DNA of 64,000 bases from Chloroflexota bacterium (GCA_020161935.1 JAIUNI010000001.1:186001-250000); one strand, 5' to 3'; positions 42,470 through 51,950 are shown, counted from the stretch's first letter. The notes: a model not told the origin generated them from the letters alone. Numbers and translations are program-made.

Positions 42470-43152
42470 CCCATATCATGGCGGTGGATGATGACCCTGA
42501 AGTGTTGGATACGCTGGGGCGCGTACTGGAACGCGAGGCATATGACGTATCCCTAGCGAAGTCCGCAGCCGAAGCATTGGAACTGTTAGAGCGCCGTGTA
42601 CCGTCTGCTCTTATTCTGGATATTATGATGCCCGGCATGGATGGTATTACGCTGTGTCGGCAGTTGCGGCGTGACCCTCGCTTTAGCGCACTACCTATCT
42701 TGTTTTTGACAGCGAAGGGCAGCACCGAAGATGTTGTCGATGGCTTGGATGCGGGCGCGGATGATTATGTCGTGAAGCCGTTTGAACTGGCTGAACTGCG
42801 GGCGCGTATCCATGCGCTGCTCCGGCGAAGTGTTCGGGATGGCAGCAGTGGCGCGGTTTTACAAGTGAATGATCTTAAGCTGGACTCCGATACGTATCAG
42901 GTCACGATTAAAGGGACACGGATACAGTTAACCTCGACTGAACACCGGCTGCTGCGCTATTTGATGGAAAACCCGAACCGTGCGCTTTCCCCAAGTCACC
43001 TGCTTCAAGTCGTCTGGGAATACCCGCCCAATACCGGCGACCCGGATTTGGTTCGGGCGCATGTCCGAAATTTGCGGTCAAAAATTGAGAAAAATTCTGA
43101 TCGGCGCTACATTCGCACCATCCACGGCGTTGGATATATGATTTCGATATAA
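42466..43152 (+). CDS. OmpR/PhoB-type response regulator
   Basis: The protein has 228 residues. The receiver (about 1-120) has AVDDDPEVL, phospho-Asp in ALILDIMMPGMDG, Thr in FLTAKG and Lys in DYVVKPF, all intact. The winged helix (about 135-228) reads IQLTSTEHRLLRYLMENPN and LVRAHVRNLRSKIEKN, ending in TIHGVGYMI. It is translationally coupled to the kinase upstream. A strong terminator follows within 20 bases of the stop, which closes this operon. Confidence 0.95.
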   Translation: MTHIMAVDDDPEVLDTLGRVLEREAYDVSLAKSAAEALELLERRVPSALILDIMMPGMDGITLCRQLRRDPRFSALPILFLTAKGSTEDVVDGLDAGADDYVVKPFELAELRARIHALLRRSVRDGSSGAVLQVNDLKLDSDTYQVTIKGTRIQLTSTEHRLLRYLMENPNRALSPSHLLQVVWEYPPNTGDPDLVRAHVRNLRSKIEKNSDRRYIRTIHGVGYMISI

Positions 43153-43171
43153 CAATTATTGTCTGTCGATG

Positions 43172-43203
43172 AAGAGCGTTGATTCTCAGCGCTCTTTTTA
43201 TTT
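43172..43203 (+). terminator. Rho-independent terminator
   Basis: AAGAGCGTTGA (43172-43182) pairs with TCAGCGCTCTT (43186-43196) with one G-T wobble and a 3-nt loop. TTTATTTG follows. It ends the PspA-like/kinase/regulator operon. Confidence 0.85.
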
Positions 43204-43333
43204 GTTGGACTCTTACATGCCTCGTGGATAGTGAGACAAATTCACAAAAGTTTCAGACATAGACACGGCTTTTTTACGTTTTAGAGGGCTATACTGAAAA
43301 TAAGCAATTCGTATAACTCTAACGGGTAGTCAA

Positions 43334-44038
43334 ATGTATAAAATCTTGGTCATCGATACGGACTTTGAAACCGTGAATATGATTGAACATTTCCTCCGGC
43401 GGGAAGGGTACAAAGTCTTATCGGCATTTAACGTTCGGGATGCTCTCATTCACCTTGAGAAGAACACGCCGGATTTATGCATTGTCGATACGGCTGCGAT
43501 CGGTTTTGATGGCTTGGCACTTTGCCGGAAGATACGATCCTCGAATCGGACATCGAACCTGCCGGTACTGCTGACGGGTGCCAATGGTCAGTATTCCGTC
43601 ACGAGCGCCTTGGAAGCCGGTGGTGATGACTTCATCGCGAAACCGTTTGCGCTTCGTGAACTGGCGGCGCGTGTTCGAGCGCACCTCCGCCGCGTATCGG
43701 GTAACTTGAATGATGCCATGCCGATGCTGCGGATTATGCCGGAAACCCAAACGGTCTTTATTAACGACCGTGAAGTACCGCTGACCCAAGTCGAGTTTGA
43801 ATTGATTGCCTTCCTGTGCCGCAAACCCAACCAACTGCACCGGACAGAGGACTTGTTGACCGGTGTCTGGCAGTACCCGCGTGGGGCAGGCGATGCTGCA
43901 CTCGTTCGTAACCACGTACGGAACCTGCGCCGTAAAATCGAAGATGACCCCGAACGTCCGGCGATCATCCAGTCGCGTCATGGGCGCGGCTACGCGGTTC
44001 GTGCGAGCATCCGCGTCGAAGGGCCGATGGCGGTTTGA
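43334..44038 (+). CDS. OmpR-type response regulator with altered receiver
   Basis: The protein has 234 residues. The receiver keeps the phospho-Asp (LCIVDTAAIGFDG), Thr (LLTGANG) and Lys (DFIAKPF), but the acidic pair reads IDTDF, with Thr in place of the second acid, and the usual Pro after the phospho-Asp is missing. The winged helix (about 130-225) has VPLTQVEFELIAFLCRKPNQ, LVRNHVRNLRRKIEDD and SRHGRGYAV. No kinase gene is adjacent. TATACT (43290-43295) is a possible -10. A terminator follows. It lies upstream of the TadE/G genes and may regulate them, though nothing in the sequence proves this. Confidence 0.9.
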   Translation: MYKILVIDTDFETVNMIEHFLRREGYKVLSAFNVRDALIHLEKNTPDLCIVDTAAIGFDGLALCRKIRSSNRTSNLPVLLTGANGQYSVTSALEAGGDDFIAKPFALRELAARVRAHLRRVSGNLNDAMPMLRIMPETQTVFINDREVPLTQVEFELIAFLCRKPNQLHRTEDLLTGVWQYPRGAGDAALVRNHVRNLRRKIEDDPERPAIIQSRHGRGYAVRASIRVEGPMAV

Positions 44039-44073
44039 TCTTAATGCTTGTTGGTATTCTGTATGGACGAATG

Positions 44074-44106
44074 CAGGGCGAGGCGACAACCTCGCCCTGT
44101 TTGTTT
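44074..44106 (+). terminator. Rho-independent terminator
   Basis: CAGGGCGAGG (44074-44083) pairs perfectly with CCTCGCCCTG (44090-44099) around a 6-nt loop, followed by TTTGTTT. It separates the response regulator from the TadE/G genes. Confidence 0.85.
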
Positions 44107-44159
44107 ACAAAACCCTATCAACTTCTTATCACTCCCTGCGTTCTGGCACAAAAACCTTG

Positions 44160-44168
44160 TGGTATGAT
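44160..44168 (+). promoter_or_regulatory. extended -10 promoter candidate for the TadE/G genes
   Basis: TGGTATGAT fits the extended -10 pattern (TGn plus TATGAT) and is followed by AAT. It lies about 52 bases before the ATG at 44221. The -35 is poor. Confidence 0.4.
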
Positions 44169-44220
44169 AATTTTGTGGTCATTCATCAAGTTTTTATTTA
44201 TGTGGTTCTGAGGACGTACT

Positions 44221-45375
44221 ATGTACAACGTTCCACGGAAGATTTTGCGAATTCTCGATGGAACCCCGGCGGTTTACGGGCAGCACACGCGGGGGCAGAG
44301 TGTAGTTGAATTGGCGTTGGTGACTCCATTGCTGATTATTCTATTGATGGGGTTAGCCGAAATTGGCTGGTTTGCCAACAATTACATGATTTTGCTGGAA
44401 ACAACCCGTGTTGGCGCTCGTTATGGCGCGATTCAGACCGGTGATACGTCGCCTTTAGCGTGGCCCGCGGAAGGCAGTTTAATTCCCGGGTTGCTCACAT
44501 CCGCCACCGACCAAGCCAATTCACTGAAGTTTCGTAATTGCGCGAACTTAACGGCGTTACCCGAAACGCGGCGCTTCTACAACACGTTAGTCTGCCGTAT
44601 GTTTGATGCCATGTCCCCGCTGCCCTATGATGGCGGCGTACCAGTGGATGCAGATCCGCTGAACCTTAGTAACGGCGTGGATGATATTATTGTGTCGGCT
44701 TTTGCGCTCCAAACCATCAATCCGCAAGATTCGAATATCCCTGCTGCCATGCGGAGTACGATTGATTTAATTAGCGGCTATCCAACCGATCAGCAGCAGG
44801 TGATTGTCATAGGTCGTTATCCAACGAATGCCAATGAATGTACGACTGAAACGGGTGCAGAGCGTGATCCGTTTAACTACATCAGTTATACGGGCGCAGG
44901 TTACACGGCTGGCACACGTAACTATGTCGTACCAAGCGGTGCTGATGTCGAAGAAAACCGCTTGTACTATGAATACCCCGGTGATGATAGCGGTACGGAA
45001 CGGCAGCGTGGATTTGCTTTTAGCGGTCAGCATGTTATTGGCTCAACACGCGGATTGGCGACGAACCTTCAATGCTACGGTTCTGAATGGAACATTGACC
45101 GCATTGAACGCTTGATGAATGTCACCGGTTTTACATTCTTAAACAACGCTGCGGTGAACAAAGCCCAGCGTGCTGCACTCCCCAGCGAGGGGCTTGTTCT
45201 TGTCGAGATGTTCTGGCAGCACAATTTACTGCTCAGAAATCCAGTATTTAACCCCGTGTTTAATATCTTGAATGACCCCTCGAACCCGAACAATGGGGGG
45301 ACGATCATTTCTGTTTGGGCAGCATTCCCGCTGCCAACCGTCGAAGCGCGTATTAAATACGCTGTTGAGAATTAG
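44221..45375 (+). CDS. TadE-like pseudopilin, large form
   Basis: The protein has 384 residues. The prepilin-like segment reads GQSVVELALVTPLLIILLMG (about 25-44), with a Gly cleavage site followed by the conserved Glu at +5, as in TadE-type pseudopilins. The extracytoplasmic part (about 60-384) is much longer than in typical 120-200-residue TadE proteins and has four widely spaced Cys. It presumably forms a minor, surface-exposed pilus component. GAGGA precedes the ATG. Another TadG-like gene starts 16 bases downstream. The Tad motor genes lie some 33 kb away. Confidence 0.8.
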   Translation: MYNVPRKILRILDGTPAVYGQHTRGQSVVELALVTPLLIILLMGLAEIGWFANNYMILLETTRVGARYGAIQTGDTSPLAWPAEGSLIPGLLTSATDQANSLKFRNCANLTALPETRRFYNTLVCRMFDAMSPLPYDGGVPVDADPLNLSNGVDDIIVSAFALQTINPQDSNIPAAMRSTIDLISGYPTDQQQVIVIGRYPTNANECTTETGAERDPFNYISYTGAGYTAGTRNYVVPSGADVEENRLYYEYPGDDSGTERQRGFAFSGQHVIGSTRGLATNLQCYGSEWNIDRIERLMNVTGFTFLNNAAVNKAQRAALPSEGLVLVEMFWQHNLLLRNPVFNPVFNILNDPSNPNNGGTIISVWAAFPLPTVEARIKYAVEN

Positions 45376-45391
45376 GAGAGAAGGAGACACG

Positions 45392-48334
45392 ATGAGACAA
45401 TCTCTCTTATCCCGCATGGCTAAACGTGCCTTTAAACAGGGGCAGGTTGGGCAAACCATTGTCATCATGGCATTTGGGTTCATTGTGCTGTTGGCATTTG
45501 TGGGTATCGTGACGGACGTATCACTCATGTTCGTGCGTTACAGTACATTACGTCGGGCGGTAGACGCGGCGGCGGTAGCGGCGGCAGGGCAGGTTCGGCG
45601 TACGGTATACACCGCTGATGAATTGGCTGCCGCTGGCAATGATAAAAATAAAGCCAATGGTATGGCGTTCGCGCGGAATATTGCCAACATTAACCTTGCG
45701 GCTCGCCAGTTTATCGAGTTTTATGGGCTAAGTCCTTCCAACGTGGTCGTCGATAGCTGCGACACGATTGAACGCAACTCAGCCTCGCCGAACTATAACG
45801 CTAGGCTTGCGGAGTTATTGGAATGTAGAGCGGACCAAGCACCGCGTAAATTGGTGCAGGTCACGGCGCAGCTTCCTTCACCAACTATCTTTTTACGCCT
45901 CATCGGGTGGGGAACCGTCACGCTGGAGGCCAGCGCGATTTCCGAGACGGCGGTATTGGACGTTGTGCTAATCTTTGATACGGCTGAATCCATGCTCAAG
46001 CAGACCACCTATAACGAGTGGAAGAAAGTTCCAGTCACCGGCGCTGGTGGTGCCGTTATCTACAACTTGGATGGCTTTACCCCCTCAAGCTATGTGGATC
46101 AAAGCGTGCGTTATCTGCCCGTTCGCGTGAATTTTTCGCCGAATTGGAACTATACAAACCCGCTGTATCTTTCGTGGACTGCTGCTAGCGGTAAATTTAC
46201 GACTGCATGGCAGACGCTGCTCAACATGACGCAGCAGCAAATTTATAATGACACAGCAAACTTCCCTGAGATTCCCTTTACGTGGAATGGAACCACCGCA
46301 ACCTATGTAGCGAATCCAGCAACACCGCCCCGCAAAGACTGTCGTGTGCGCTTCTTCCCCTATGCGGAAACTGTTGCTGAACGCGCTATGTTGTGGTTAC
46401 CAAGCGATACCGTTTCAATTGAGGACGATTTGCGGAAATCTTATACGTCGCTCTTAACCAATCCAAGTAAACCCGGTGGAGCCACTTTAACGGGTAATTA
46501 TCCCGCTAAATTTGATGGTTTCTTGCCGGCTTACGATTTCTACGGATGCTGTAACGACCCCAACGGCGATTTCAAGTTCGATGACCTGATCTGCCAGCCG
46601 TTCCAGAAAGTTCGTAATGCGACCGAGCGCTTCTTGCAGCGGGTTGACTTTGTGCGTGGTGATCGTGTCGCCTTAGTGACGTTTGACCAAACGGCGCACT
46701 TGATCGACCCTGATGGGGATACGCTTACCGGGACAACATCGCAAACCCCCATGATTACGTCTGAAGCATATGCTCTTGCGGCGCTGCGCCGTATTGTGGG
46801 TGTGCGTGCCGAACCAACCTATTATGCTGATACGGGACCGATTAAGGACGGTGTGTGGGACGCATTTGTCAAAGGCGGCGTGCCATATGATGGTACGGCC
46901 AATGGCGGTATACCGGTCAGATATAACGAATCATACAGTTTTGTAAGCCAGAGCTGGCATACGGCGACCAACGTCCCGACTGATAACAGTTTGAATCAAT
47001 CGCCGCTCGGTACACTGAACTATTACGGCGTACGTTATGATTGCATTTTCAATAATGCAACCTTGTCTTACCCTTTCAGCCTTTATAGTTCTCAGGCGAA
47101 TCAGACAGACTATAACACCTATTATCCCTCGCAAATTCAGTATTTCCCCTATGATTCGACACTCCCGTATCTAGCGTCACGTTGGCCCACACCATTGGCT
47201 GCGATGACGGGTTCGGCTCTCATGAACCCGGATTTGAATTTGTCCGCTTGGGATAACAGTATGAGCGCGGGTTACGACTCCAGAAAGTATGCGCGCCAAA
47301 CCAATAAAGGTTTGTTTAGCTACGAATTCCGCGCGGCTTGCGGTGGTAATAACGTCGGTGCCGCCCTTCGTGTCGGCAGTAACGCGCTCCTCGATCCCGC
47401 TACCGTTCGTATCGGCAATACCGGTGCCGTCTGGGTTATGGTGCTGCTCGGCGACGGTGCGGCCTCCGCCAGCGATCCGGTGCAGCGGAATGGCGTGGGT
47501 ATTGATGTCAGCGATCCTTATGGCGATGGCCCATTGACGAATCCCAAGAAGGGTTATTATGGTGGGCTGGGTCTCTGCCCCTACGGTTCACCGGACGATC
47601 AAATGGGTTTGACTGCCGGTTGGCAAACACGCCCGCCGCGTTGCAGTGACGATGGCAGCGAGGCTTCGAATGGCGGTGTACGCGGGTATAAAGGGCCTGC
47701 TAGCCGTCATACCTGCACCGGTGCGGCTGTTGGTGCGAACAACAACGCGACGATTGACATTGGGAATGTCGGCTGTGAAGCCAAATACGATGTCGATGAT
47801 TACGCTCGCGATTGGGCCGACTTCATCGGGTTGACCGAGCTGCCTGCTATTAGCCCGTTCAAGAATTTGCCGGGCGCTCAAACCGGGCGCAGCCTGCTGC
47901 AACTGCCGACCATCTTTACCATTGGTTTCGGTCTGGACTTCCCGGAAACAGGTGGATGCGGTGGTGAGGCTACCAAGTTTACCAACATCAATGACTGCCT
48001 CGGTGAAGAACTGCTGCGTTATATTGCGGACGTTGGCGATAACAACCGTGTTGACACCGACTACCAGCAGGATTATCTACCCGATGGTGTCATTAACGGT
48101 GTAACGACCGAGGGCCAATACGAATATGGTGATCGCGGCCCGTGTGAATTGCCAATCACGAACTATTCCAGCGCGGCTGCGGCTGCGGCTGCGAGCGCAT
48201 ACCATGAGCTAATCAATAATGCCTATACGATGGGTGATAGCTGCGGCAACTACTACAATGCTCCAAACGGCGCTGCGCTAACCAAAGTATTCGAGGATAT
48301 TGCGTCCCGCATGTTCACACGTATTACACGTTAA
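45392..48334 (+). CDS. TadG-like protein with split von Willebrand A domain
   Basis: The protein has 980 residues. A TadE/G-type N-terminal hydrophobic segment (VGQTIVIMAFGFIVLLAFVG, about 18-37) is followed by YSTLRRAVDAAAVAAAGQ, the Tad-domain continuation. A vWA-like domain starts near residue 190 with VVLIFDTAESM; the metal-site motif is DxAxS rather than DxSxS. The domain continues after a roughly 200-residue insertion with RVDFVRGDRVALVTFDQTA and a later VWVMVLLGDGAAS. The C-terminus has paired Cys and a poly-Ala run. AAGGAG precedes ATG 45392. It probably displays an adhesin-like domain on the appendage or cell surface. Confidence 0.82.
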   Translation: MRQSLLSRMAKRAFKQGQVGQTIVIMAFGFIVLLAFVGIVTDVSLMFVRYSTLRRAVDAAAVAAAGQVRRTVYTADELAAAGNDKNKANGMAFARNIANINLAARQFIEFYGLSPSNVVVDSCDTIERNSASPNYNARLAELLECRADQAPRKLVQVTAQLPSPTIFLRLIGWGTVTLEASAISETAVLDVVLIFDTAESMLKQTTYNEWKKVPVTGAGGAVIYNLDGFTPSSYVDQSVRYLPVRVNFSPNWNYTNPLYLSWTAASGKFTTAWQTLLNMTQQQIYNDTANFPEIPFTWNGTTATYVANPATPPRKDCRVRFFPYAETVAERAMLWLPSDTVSIEDDLRKSYTSLLTNPSKPGGATLTGNYPAKFDGFLPAYDFYGCCNDPNGDFKFDDLICQPFQKVRNATERFLQRVDFVRGDRVALVTFDQTAHLIDPDGDTLTGTTSQTPMITSEAYALAALRRIVGVRAEPTYYADTGPIKDGVWDAFVKGGVPYDGTANGGIPVRYNESYSFVSQSWHTATNVPTDNSLNQSPLGTLNYYGVRYDCIFNNATLSYPFSLYSSQANQTDYNTYYPSQIQYFPYDSTLPYLASRWPTPLAAMTGSALMNPDLNLSAWDNSMSAGYDSRKYARQTNKGLFSYEFRAACGGNNVGAALRVGSNALLDPATVRIGNTGAVWVMVLLGDGAASASDPVQRNGVGIDVSDPYGDGPLTNPKKGYYGGLGLCPYGSPDDQMGLTAGWQTRPPRCSDDGSEASNGGVRGYKGPASRHTCTGAAVGANNNATIDIGNVGCEAKYDVDDYARDWADFIGLTELPAISPFKNLPGAQTGRSLLQLPTIFTIGFGLDFPETGGCGGEATKFTNINDCLGEELLRYIADVGDNNRVDTDYQQDYLPDGVINGVTTEGQYEYGDRGPCELPITNYSSAAAAAAASAYHELINNAYTMGDSCGNYYNAPNGAALTKVFEDIASRMFTRITR

Positions 48335-48342
48335 GTTTATTC

Positions 48343-48378
48343 AAGCGGCTCTGCCCGTACTGCGGGCAGGGTTCGCTT
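48343..48378 (+). other. long hairpin between TadG- and TadE-like genes
   Basis: An outer stem AAGCG (48343-48347) with CGCTT (48374-48378) and an inner stem CTGCCCG (48351-48357) with CGGGCAG (48363-48369) are separated by a 3/4-base internal loop. It begins nine bases after the TadG stop. No U-tract follows, so it may cap the upstream mRNA or adjust the expression ratio. Confidence 0.6.
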
Positions 48379-48447
48379 AATAGGTGACAAACAGAAGTTG
48401 CCAGCAGAGATAAGTATTAATTCGTTCCCTGTTGATAGGGGGTGCAG

Positions 48448-50844
48448 ATGGATACCGTGATGGAGCAACCAAATAACCGAAGACGGCGGCAGGGGCAAAC
48501 ATTAGCTGAATTTGCTATTACCCTGCCCACCTTGTTGATCTTGGTGTTTGGCGTTATTGAATTTGGTCGTGTGTTTCAGGCTTGGGTCTCCTTGCAAAAT
48601 GCTGCGCGTACAGCGGCGCGTTATGCAAGTACCGGTCAGTATTTTGAAGACCAATTTGTCTTACATGATGATCGATATAATGATCCCGATAGTATCGTTC
48701 CGTGTGTTGATGACGGTTCGGCATCCGGGTATACAGGCGATGGCCTTCCCGCTAATGCAGATCGTCGTGGTACAAAAGTGACTATCGAACCGAATGGCAC
48801 GGGCAATGGGATTGTCAACGTTTATACCGGCGGTGTGGAGAGCTTGTTTGCCACATGGTATGACGGCAAGAACTGTGACCCCCGCGATAGAGATGACCAA
48901 GAACGCCGTAAAGATATGGCGCGTATTCTCTCGATTATGCTCGAAGCCCGCCGAGGGGCCGCCGGTTTGCAGCTTGAGAACAATCAGTGGTCTGTTCCTG
49001 CCGATCTCAAGACAATTCAAACCAACTGGCAGCAGTTCCCGTGGTTCCAAGTGTGGCAGACTATCCCTCGTCCGCCGCGCTCTGACCAGCGCTATTGGTT
49101 CAATGTTTCCATTTGCAGCGACCGTCAATTTGTCTATCCAGATTCAACGCCGACCTACAGCGTGAATGCGGGTGCGGGCTTTTTCCCTGCGGATGGGGTT
49201 CGCTTTATCACATATCAGCGTGAGAACACCCTGCAAGTCAACGGGGCTGTGGTTGATCCGTGGGCACCATCGTGCTTGCTCAACGAAAACCCTGATCCAA
49301 TGCCTGTAGGTGGCTTTAACAATGCTGGTACTCCGTGGATGGACCCGGGTGGTCCAGAAGACACCGTTTTCATTACGGTGTCATTCAACCATCCGTTGAT
49401 TACCCCCTTAGGTATTGCGCCCTTTATCCCGCTACAGGCGCGGCGTTCGGCGATTGTCGAAACCTTCCGCAGCGCGGGTAATCGTCAAGGTGTGATTTTT
49501 GGCCCGCCCATTGGCGCGAACGTACCGACTGCGACACCCCAATATACGGATACGCCAACGCCTACATTTACCTATACGCCAATTTCGACGCGCACTCCGA
49601 CCGCTACCTACACGCCGTCACCGGAGCCAGATCTGCCGTTTGACTGCACCAGACTGACGCTCGCCAATCGGCGGTTGATAAACAATAACTTCGTGATCGA
49701 TGTTCAGAATGATAATGTCCAAACGACCTATATCACGCGCGTGCGGCTCACGTGGCCGAACATTCCTTCCGTTGCCCAGATGGCGCTAACACAGATGGCG
49801 CTGAATGGCTCGCAAAACTGGGTGGGAAATCACGCGCAAGGGTCTGGAGCATCCACAACGACCGATACCGACAGTATTCCGGGTAATCCGCCGTTTGCCA
49901 GCACATCCACCTCTATTCGTGAGTTGACCGGTGGGGATGTCACAATCTACTCAGCGGCTTTCAATTCGGGCGGAGCGTTGTCGAACTATGTCAGCGTGAA
50001 TTCCTACGCTGTCACCCTGAGCGTTTTCAATCCGTTGAATGCTGCGACACCCTGTATCTTGACATCACCGGCAACCATACCGACCGCGACACCGACCATA
50101 CCCGGTCAACCGTCTCCGACTCGTACACCGACTCCTGACTGCGCCAGTAGTTTGATCGGTATTCGTTTCAATTCGTTTGATAACTTTGGTCTTGTGCGCT
50201 ACGACATTCTAAGCCAACGTACCACCACATCGACTTTGGTCAGCTTTATCATCAACTGGCAAAAGTATGTCAACAGTCAGCGTTTGGTCAAAGTCAGTTT
50301 GGGCGCACCTCCCGGTCAGGCCGGCGCTGTCGTGGTGTGGGACTCGGCGAATGTCAACCAAGACTCGACCCCACCAACCAACAGCCGGACGGAAGGTACA
50401 TGGCTGACGAACTACACGCTTCCCGCTGGTAGGCCGGGGAACCCATCGATCACGCCGATCTACTTCGACTTTGAAGGTATCTATCGGTACGACGATTACA
50501 CCGGTTCAACCAGTCCGAAGTACGGCGGGCCGAGCGACTTTAACTTCTCGGAATTTGAGTTGACCTGTGGTACGCCGGGTGGTTCGGCTGGCAGTACCAG
50601 TGGTGGTCAGCCAACCGGTAGGATCACGCCGGAAAATAACCCGACACCGACCAACGTACCGACGCAGGGGCCGACGAATACGCCAAAGCCGACCAACACG
50701 CCTGCGCCGACGCTCACACCCTCTAGGACACCAACCAGAGGGCCGAACACGGCCACATTTACACCGCGACCGCCGACAGCGACACCGCCGCCGACAAATA
50801 CCCAAGCGCCAATGGGGCCGCCCACCGCAGCGACAGGTAATTAA
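48448..50844 (+). CDS. TadE-like protein with Thr/Pro-linked C-terminal modules
   Basis: The protein has 798 residues. After a basic N-terminus comes the pseudopilin segment GQTLAEFAITLPTLLILVFG (about 18-37) and ARTAARYAS. A long extracytoplasmic domain reaches about residue 355. Two globular modules, starting DLPFDCTRLTLANRR (about 395) and DCASSLIGIRFNSFDN (about 565), are each preceded by a Thr/Pro linker (about 357-394 and 541-562). A Thr/Pro tail (about 731-798) ends the protein. The linkers probably span or attach to the cell wall or carry O-glycans. AGGGGGTG precedes ATG 48448; GTG 48442 is an alternative. A strong terminator follows. Confidence 0.8.
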   Translation: MDTVMEQPNNRRRRQGQTLAEFAITLPTLLILVFGVIEFGRVFQAWVSLQNAARTAARYASTGQYFEDQFVLHDDRYNDPDSIVPCVDDGSASGYTGDGLPANADRRGTKVTIEPNGTGNGIVNVYTGGVESLFATWYDGKNCDPRDRDDQERRKDMARILSIMLEARRGAAGLQLENNQWSVPADLKTIQTNWQQFPWFQVWQTIPRPPRSDQRYWFNVSICSDRQFVYPDSTPTYSVNAGAGFFPADGVRFITYQRENTLQVNGAVVDPWAPSCLLNENPDPMPVGGFNNAGTPWMDPGGPEDTVFITVSFNHPLITPLGIAPFIPLQARRSAIVETFRSAGNRQGVIFGPPIGANVPTATPQYTDTPTPTFTYTPISTRTPTATYTPSPEPDLPFDCTRLTLANRRLINNNFVIDVQNDNVQTTYITRVRLTWPNIPSVAQMALTQMALNGSQNWVGNHAQGSGASTTTDTDSIPGNPPFASTSTSIRELTGGDVTIYSAAFNSGGALSNYVSVNSYAVTLSVFNPLNAATPCILTSPATIPTATPTIPGQPSPTRTPTPDCASSLIGIRFNSFDNFGLVRYDILSQRTTTSTLVSFIINWQKYVNSQRLVKVSLGAPPGQAGAVVVWDSANVNQDSTPPTNSRTEGTWLTNYTLPAGRPGNPSITPIYFDFEGIYRYDDYTGSTSPKYGGPSDFNFSEFELTCGTPGGSAGSTSGGQPTGRITPENNPTPTNVPTQGPTNTPKPTNTPAPTLTPSRTPTRGPNTATFTPRPPTATPPPTNTQAPMGPPTAATGN

Positions 50845-50863
50845 AAGCGACTAAGATGGTTGT

Positions 50864-50897
50864 AAAAGCTCTCTAGGAAACTAGGGAGCTTTTATTT
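50864..50897 (+). terminator. Rho-independent terminator of the TadE/G genes
   Basis: AAAAGCTCTCTAG (50864-50876), a GAAA tetraloop and CTAGGGAGCTTTT (50881-50893) form a 13-bp stem with one G-T wobble. TATTT follows. It lies 20 bases after the stop of the last TadE-like gene. Confidence 0.9.
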
Positions 50898-50988
50898 GTG
50901 GTCTATTCCCTGCACGACTTCCGCAAAGCGTGGTTATTCGCTAGTATAGAGAGATACTTAAATTGTTCTGATAACCGCGAGGCTTATT

Positions 50989-51918
50989 GTGATTTTTTGT
51001 ATTTCGCCCAACCCTGCGCTCGATCATACCCTCGTTGTGCCAGCCTTTAAGGCGGGGACAGTCCTTCGCGCTCAATCATCACTGGCGGCTGCGGGTGGCA
51101 AAGGGCTAAATGTTGCGCGCGCTGCTCAGATATTAGGGGCGCATACGCTCTCTTTTAGCTTTCTTGGCGGTCATACCGGTCGCCTAATCGCCGACTATGC
51201 CCAGCAAGAATCGTTAGAAGGCGATTGGACGTGGATTGATGGTGAAACGCGCACCTGCGTCATCGTGACGGATGCCCAAACCGGCGAAGCGACCGTCATT
51301 AATGAGCAGGGGCCGCAGGTTACGGATGGCGATTGGGTACGCTTACACGAAACGGTTCTGCATCAAATTGCTCAAGCAACCGATATATGCTTTAGCGGAA
51401 GTTTGCCCCCGAATTCACCCATCGAACGCTATGTCGCGCTGGTCAGTGCCGCGCGTGATGCTGGCAAACGTGTTTGGGTTGATACGAGTAGTGCGCCGTT
51501 GCACGCGGCACTTCCCATCACGGGCATCACCATCAAAATCAATGGTGATGAGGCCGGTGGCATTTTGGGTCATACCGTTAGCACACCCGAACTTGCCGTT
51601 GCGGCGGCGTATGAATTTCAAAAGCGCGGCACTGGCAATGTTGTCATTACACTCGGTAAAGATGGTGCGGTCATGGTACATCCGAGTGGACGTTGGTGGG
51701 CGAAACCACCAGCGGTCGTCGTACAAGACCCGATTGGCAGTGGTGACTCATTTCTGGCGGGATTGGTAACGGCCTATTCTGCTGGCTTAACACCGGACGT
51801 TGCCCTTAAACATGCGGTAGCCGCTGGCGCTGCCAATGCCACAACCGTCGGTGGGGGAGATTTTCCACTCGAAACCTTTAAACACATACTCGCCGAAACC
51901 ACCATCAAATCAATCTAA
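50989..51918 (+). CDS. PfkB-family 1-phosphofructokinase-like kinase
   Basis: The protein has 309 residues. N-terminal SPNPALDHTL and AAGGKGLNVARAAQILGAHT match the 1-phosphofructokinase/tagatose-6-phosphate kinase branch of the PfkB family. The second PfkB signature, VVQDPIGSGDSFLAGLVTAY, has the catalytic base Asp near residue 253. The product would phosphorylate a hexose phosphate using ATP. No PTS or fructose genes are nearby, so the substrate is not fixed. The start is GTG 50989 with GCGAGG upstream. A weak hairpin (CCCAA/TTGGG, 51920-51935) follows the stop. Confidence 0.9.
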   Translation: MIFCISPNPALDHTLVVPAFKAGTVLRAQSSLAAAGGKGLNVARAAQILGAHTLSFSFLGGHTGRLIADYAQQESLEGDWTWIDGETRTCVIVTDAQTGEATVINEQGPQVTDGDWVRLHETVLHQIAQATDICFSGSLPPNSPIERYVALVSAARDAGKRVWVDTSSAPLHAALPITGITIKINGDEAGGILGHTVSTPELAVAAAYEFQKRGTGNVVITLGKDGAVMVHPSGRWWAKPPAVVVQDPIGSGDSFLAGLVTAYSAGLTPDVALKHAVAAGAANATTVGGGDFPLETFKHILAETTIKSI

Positions 51919-51950
51919 TCCCAAAATCGATTGGGTTTGAAAACTCTAAC

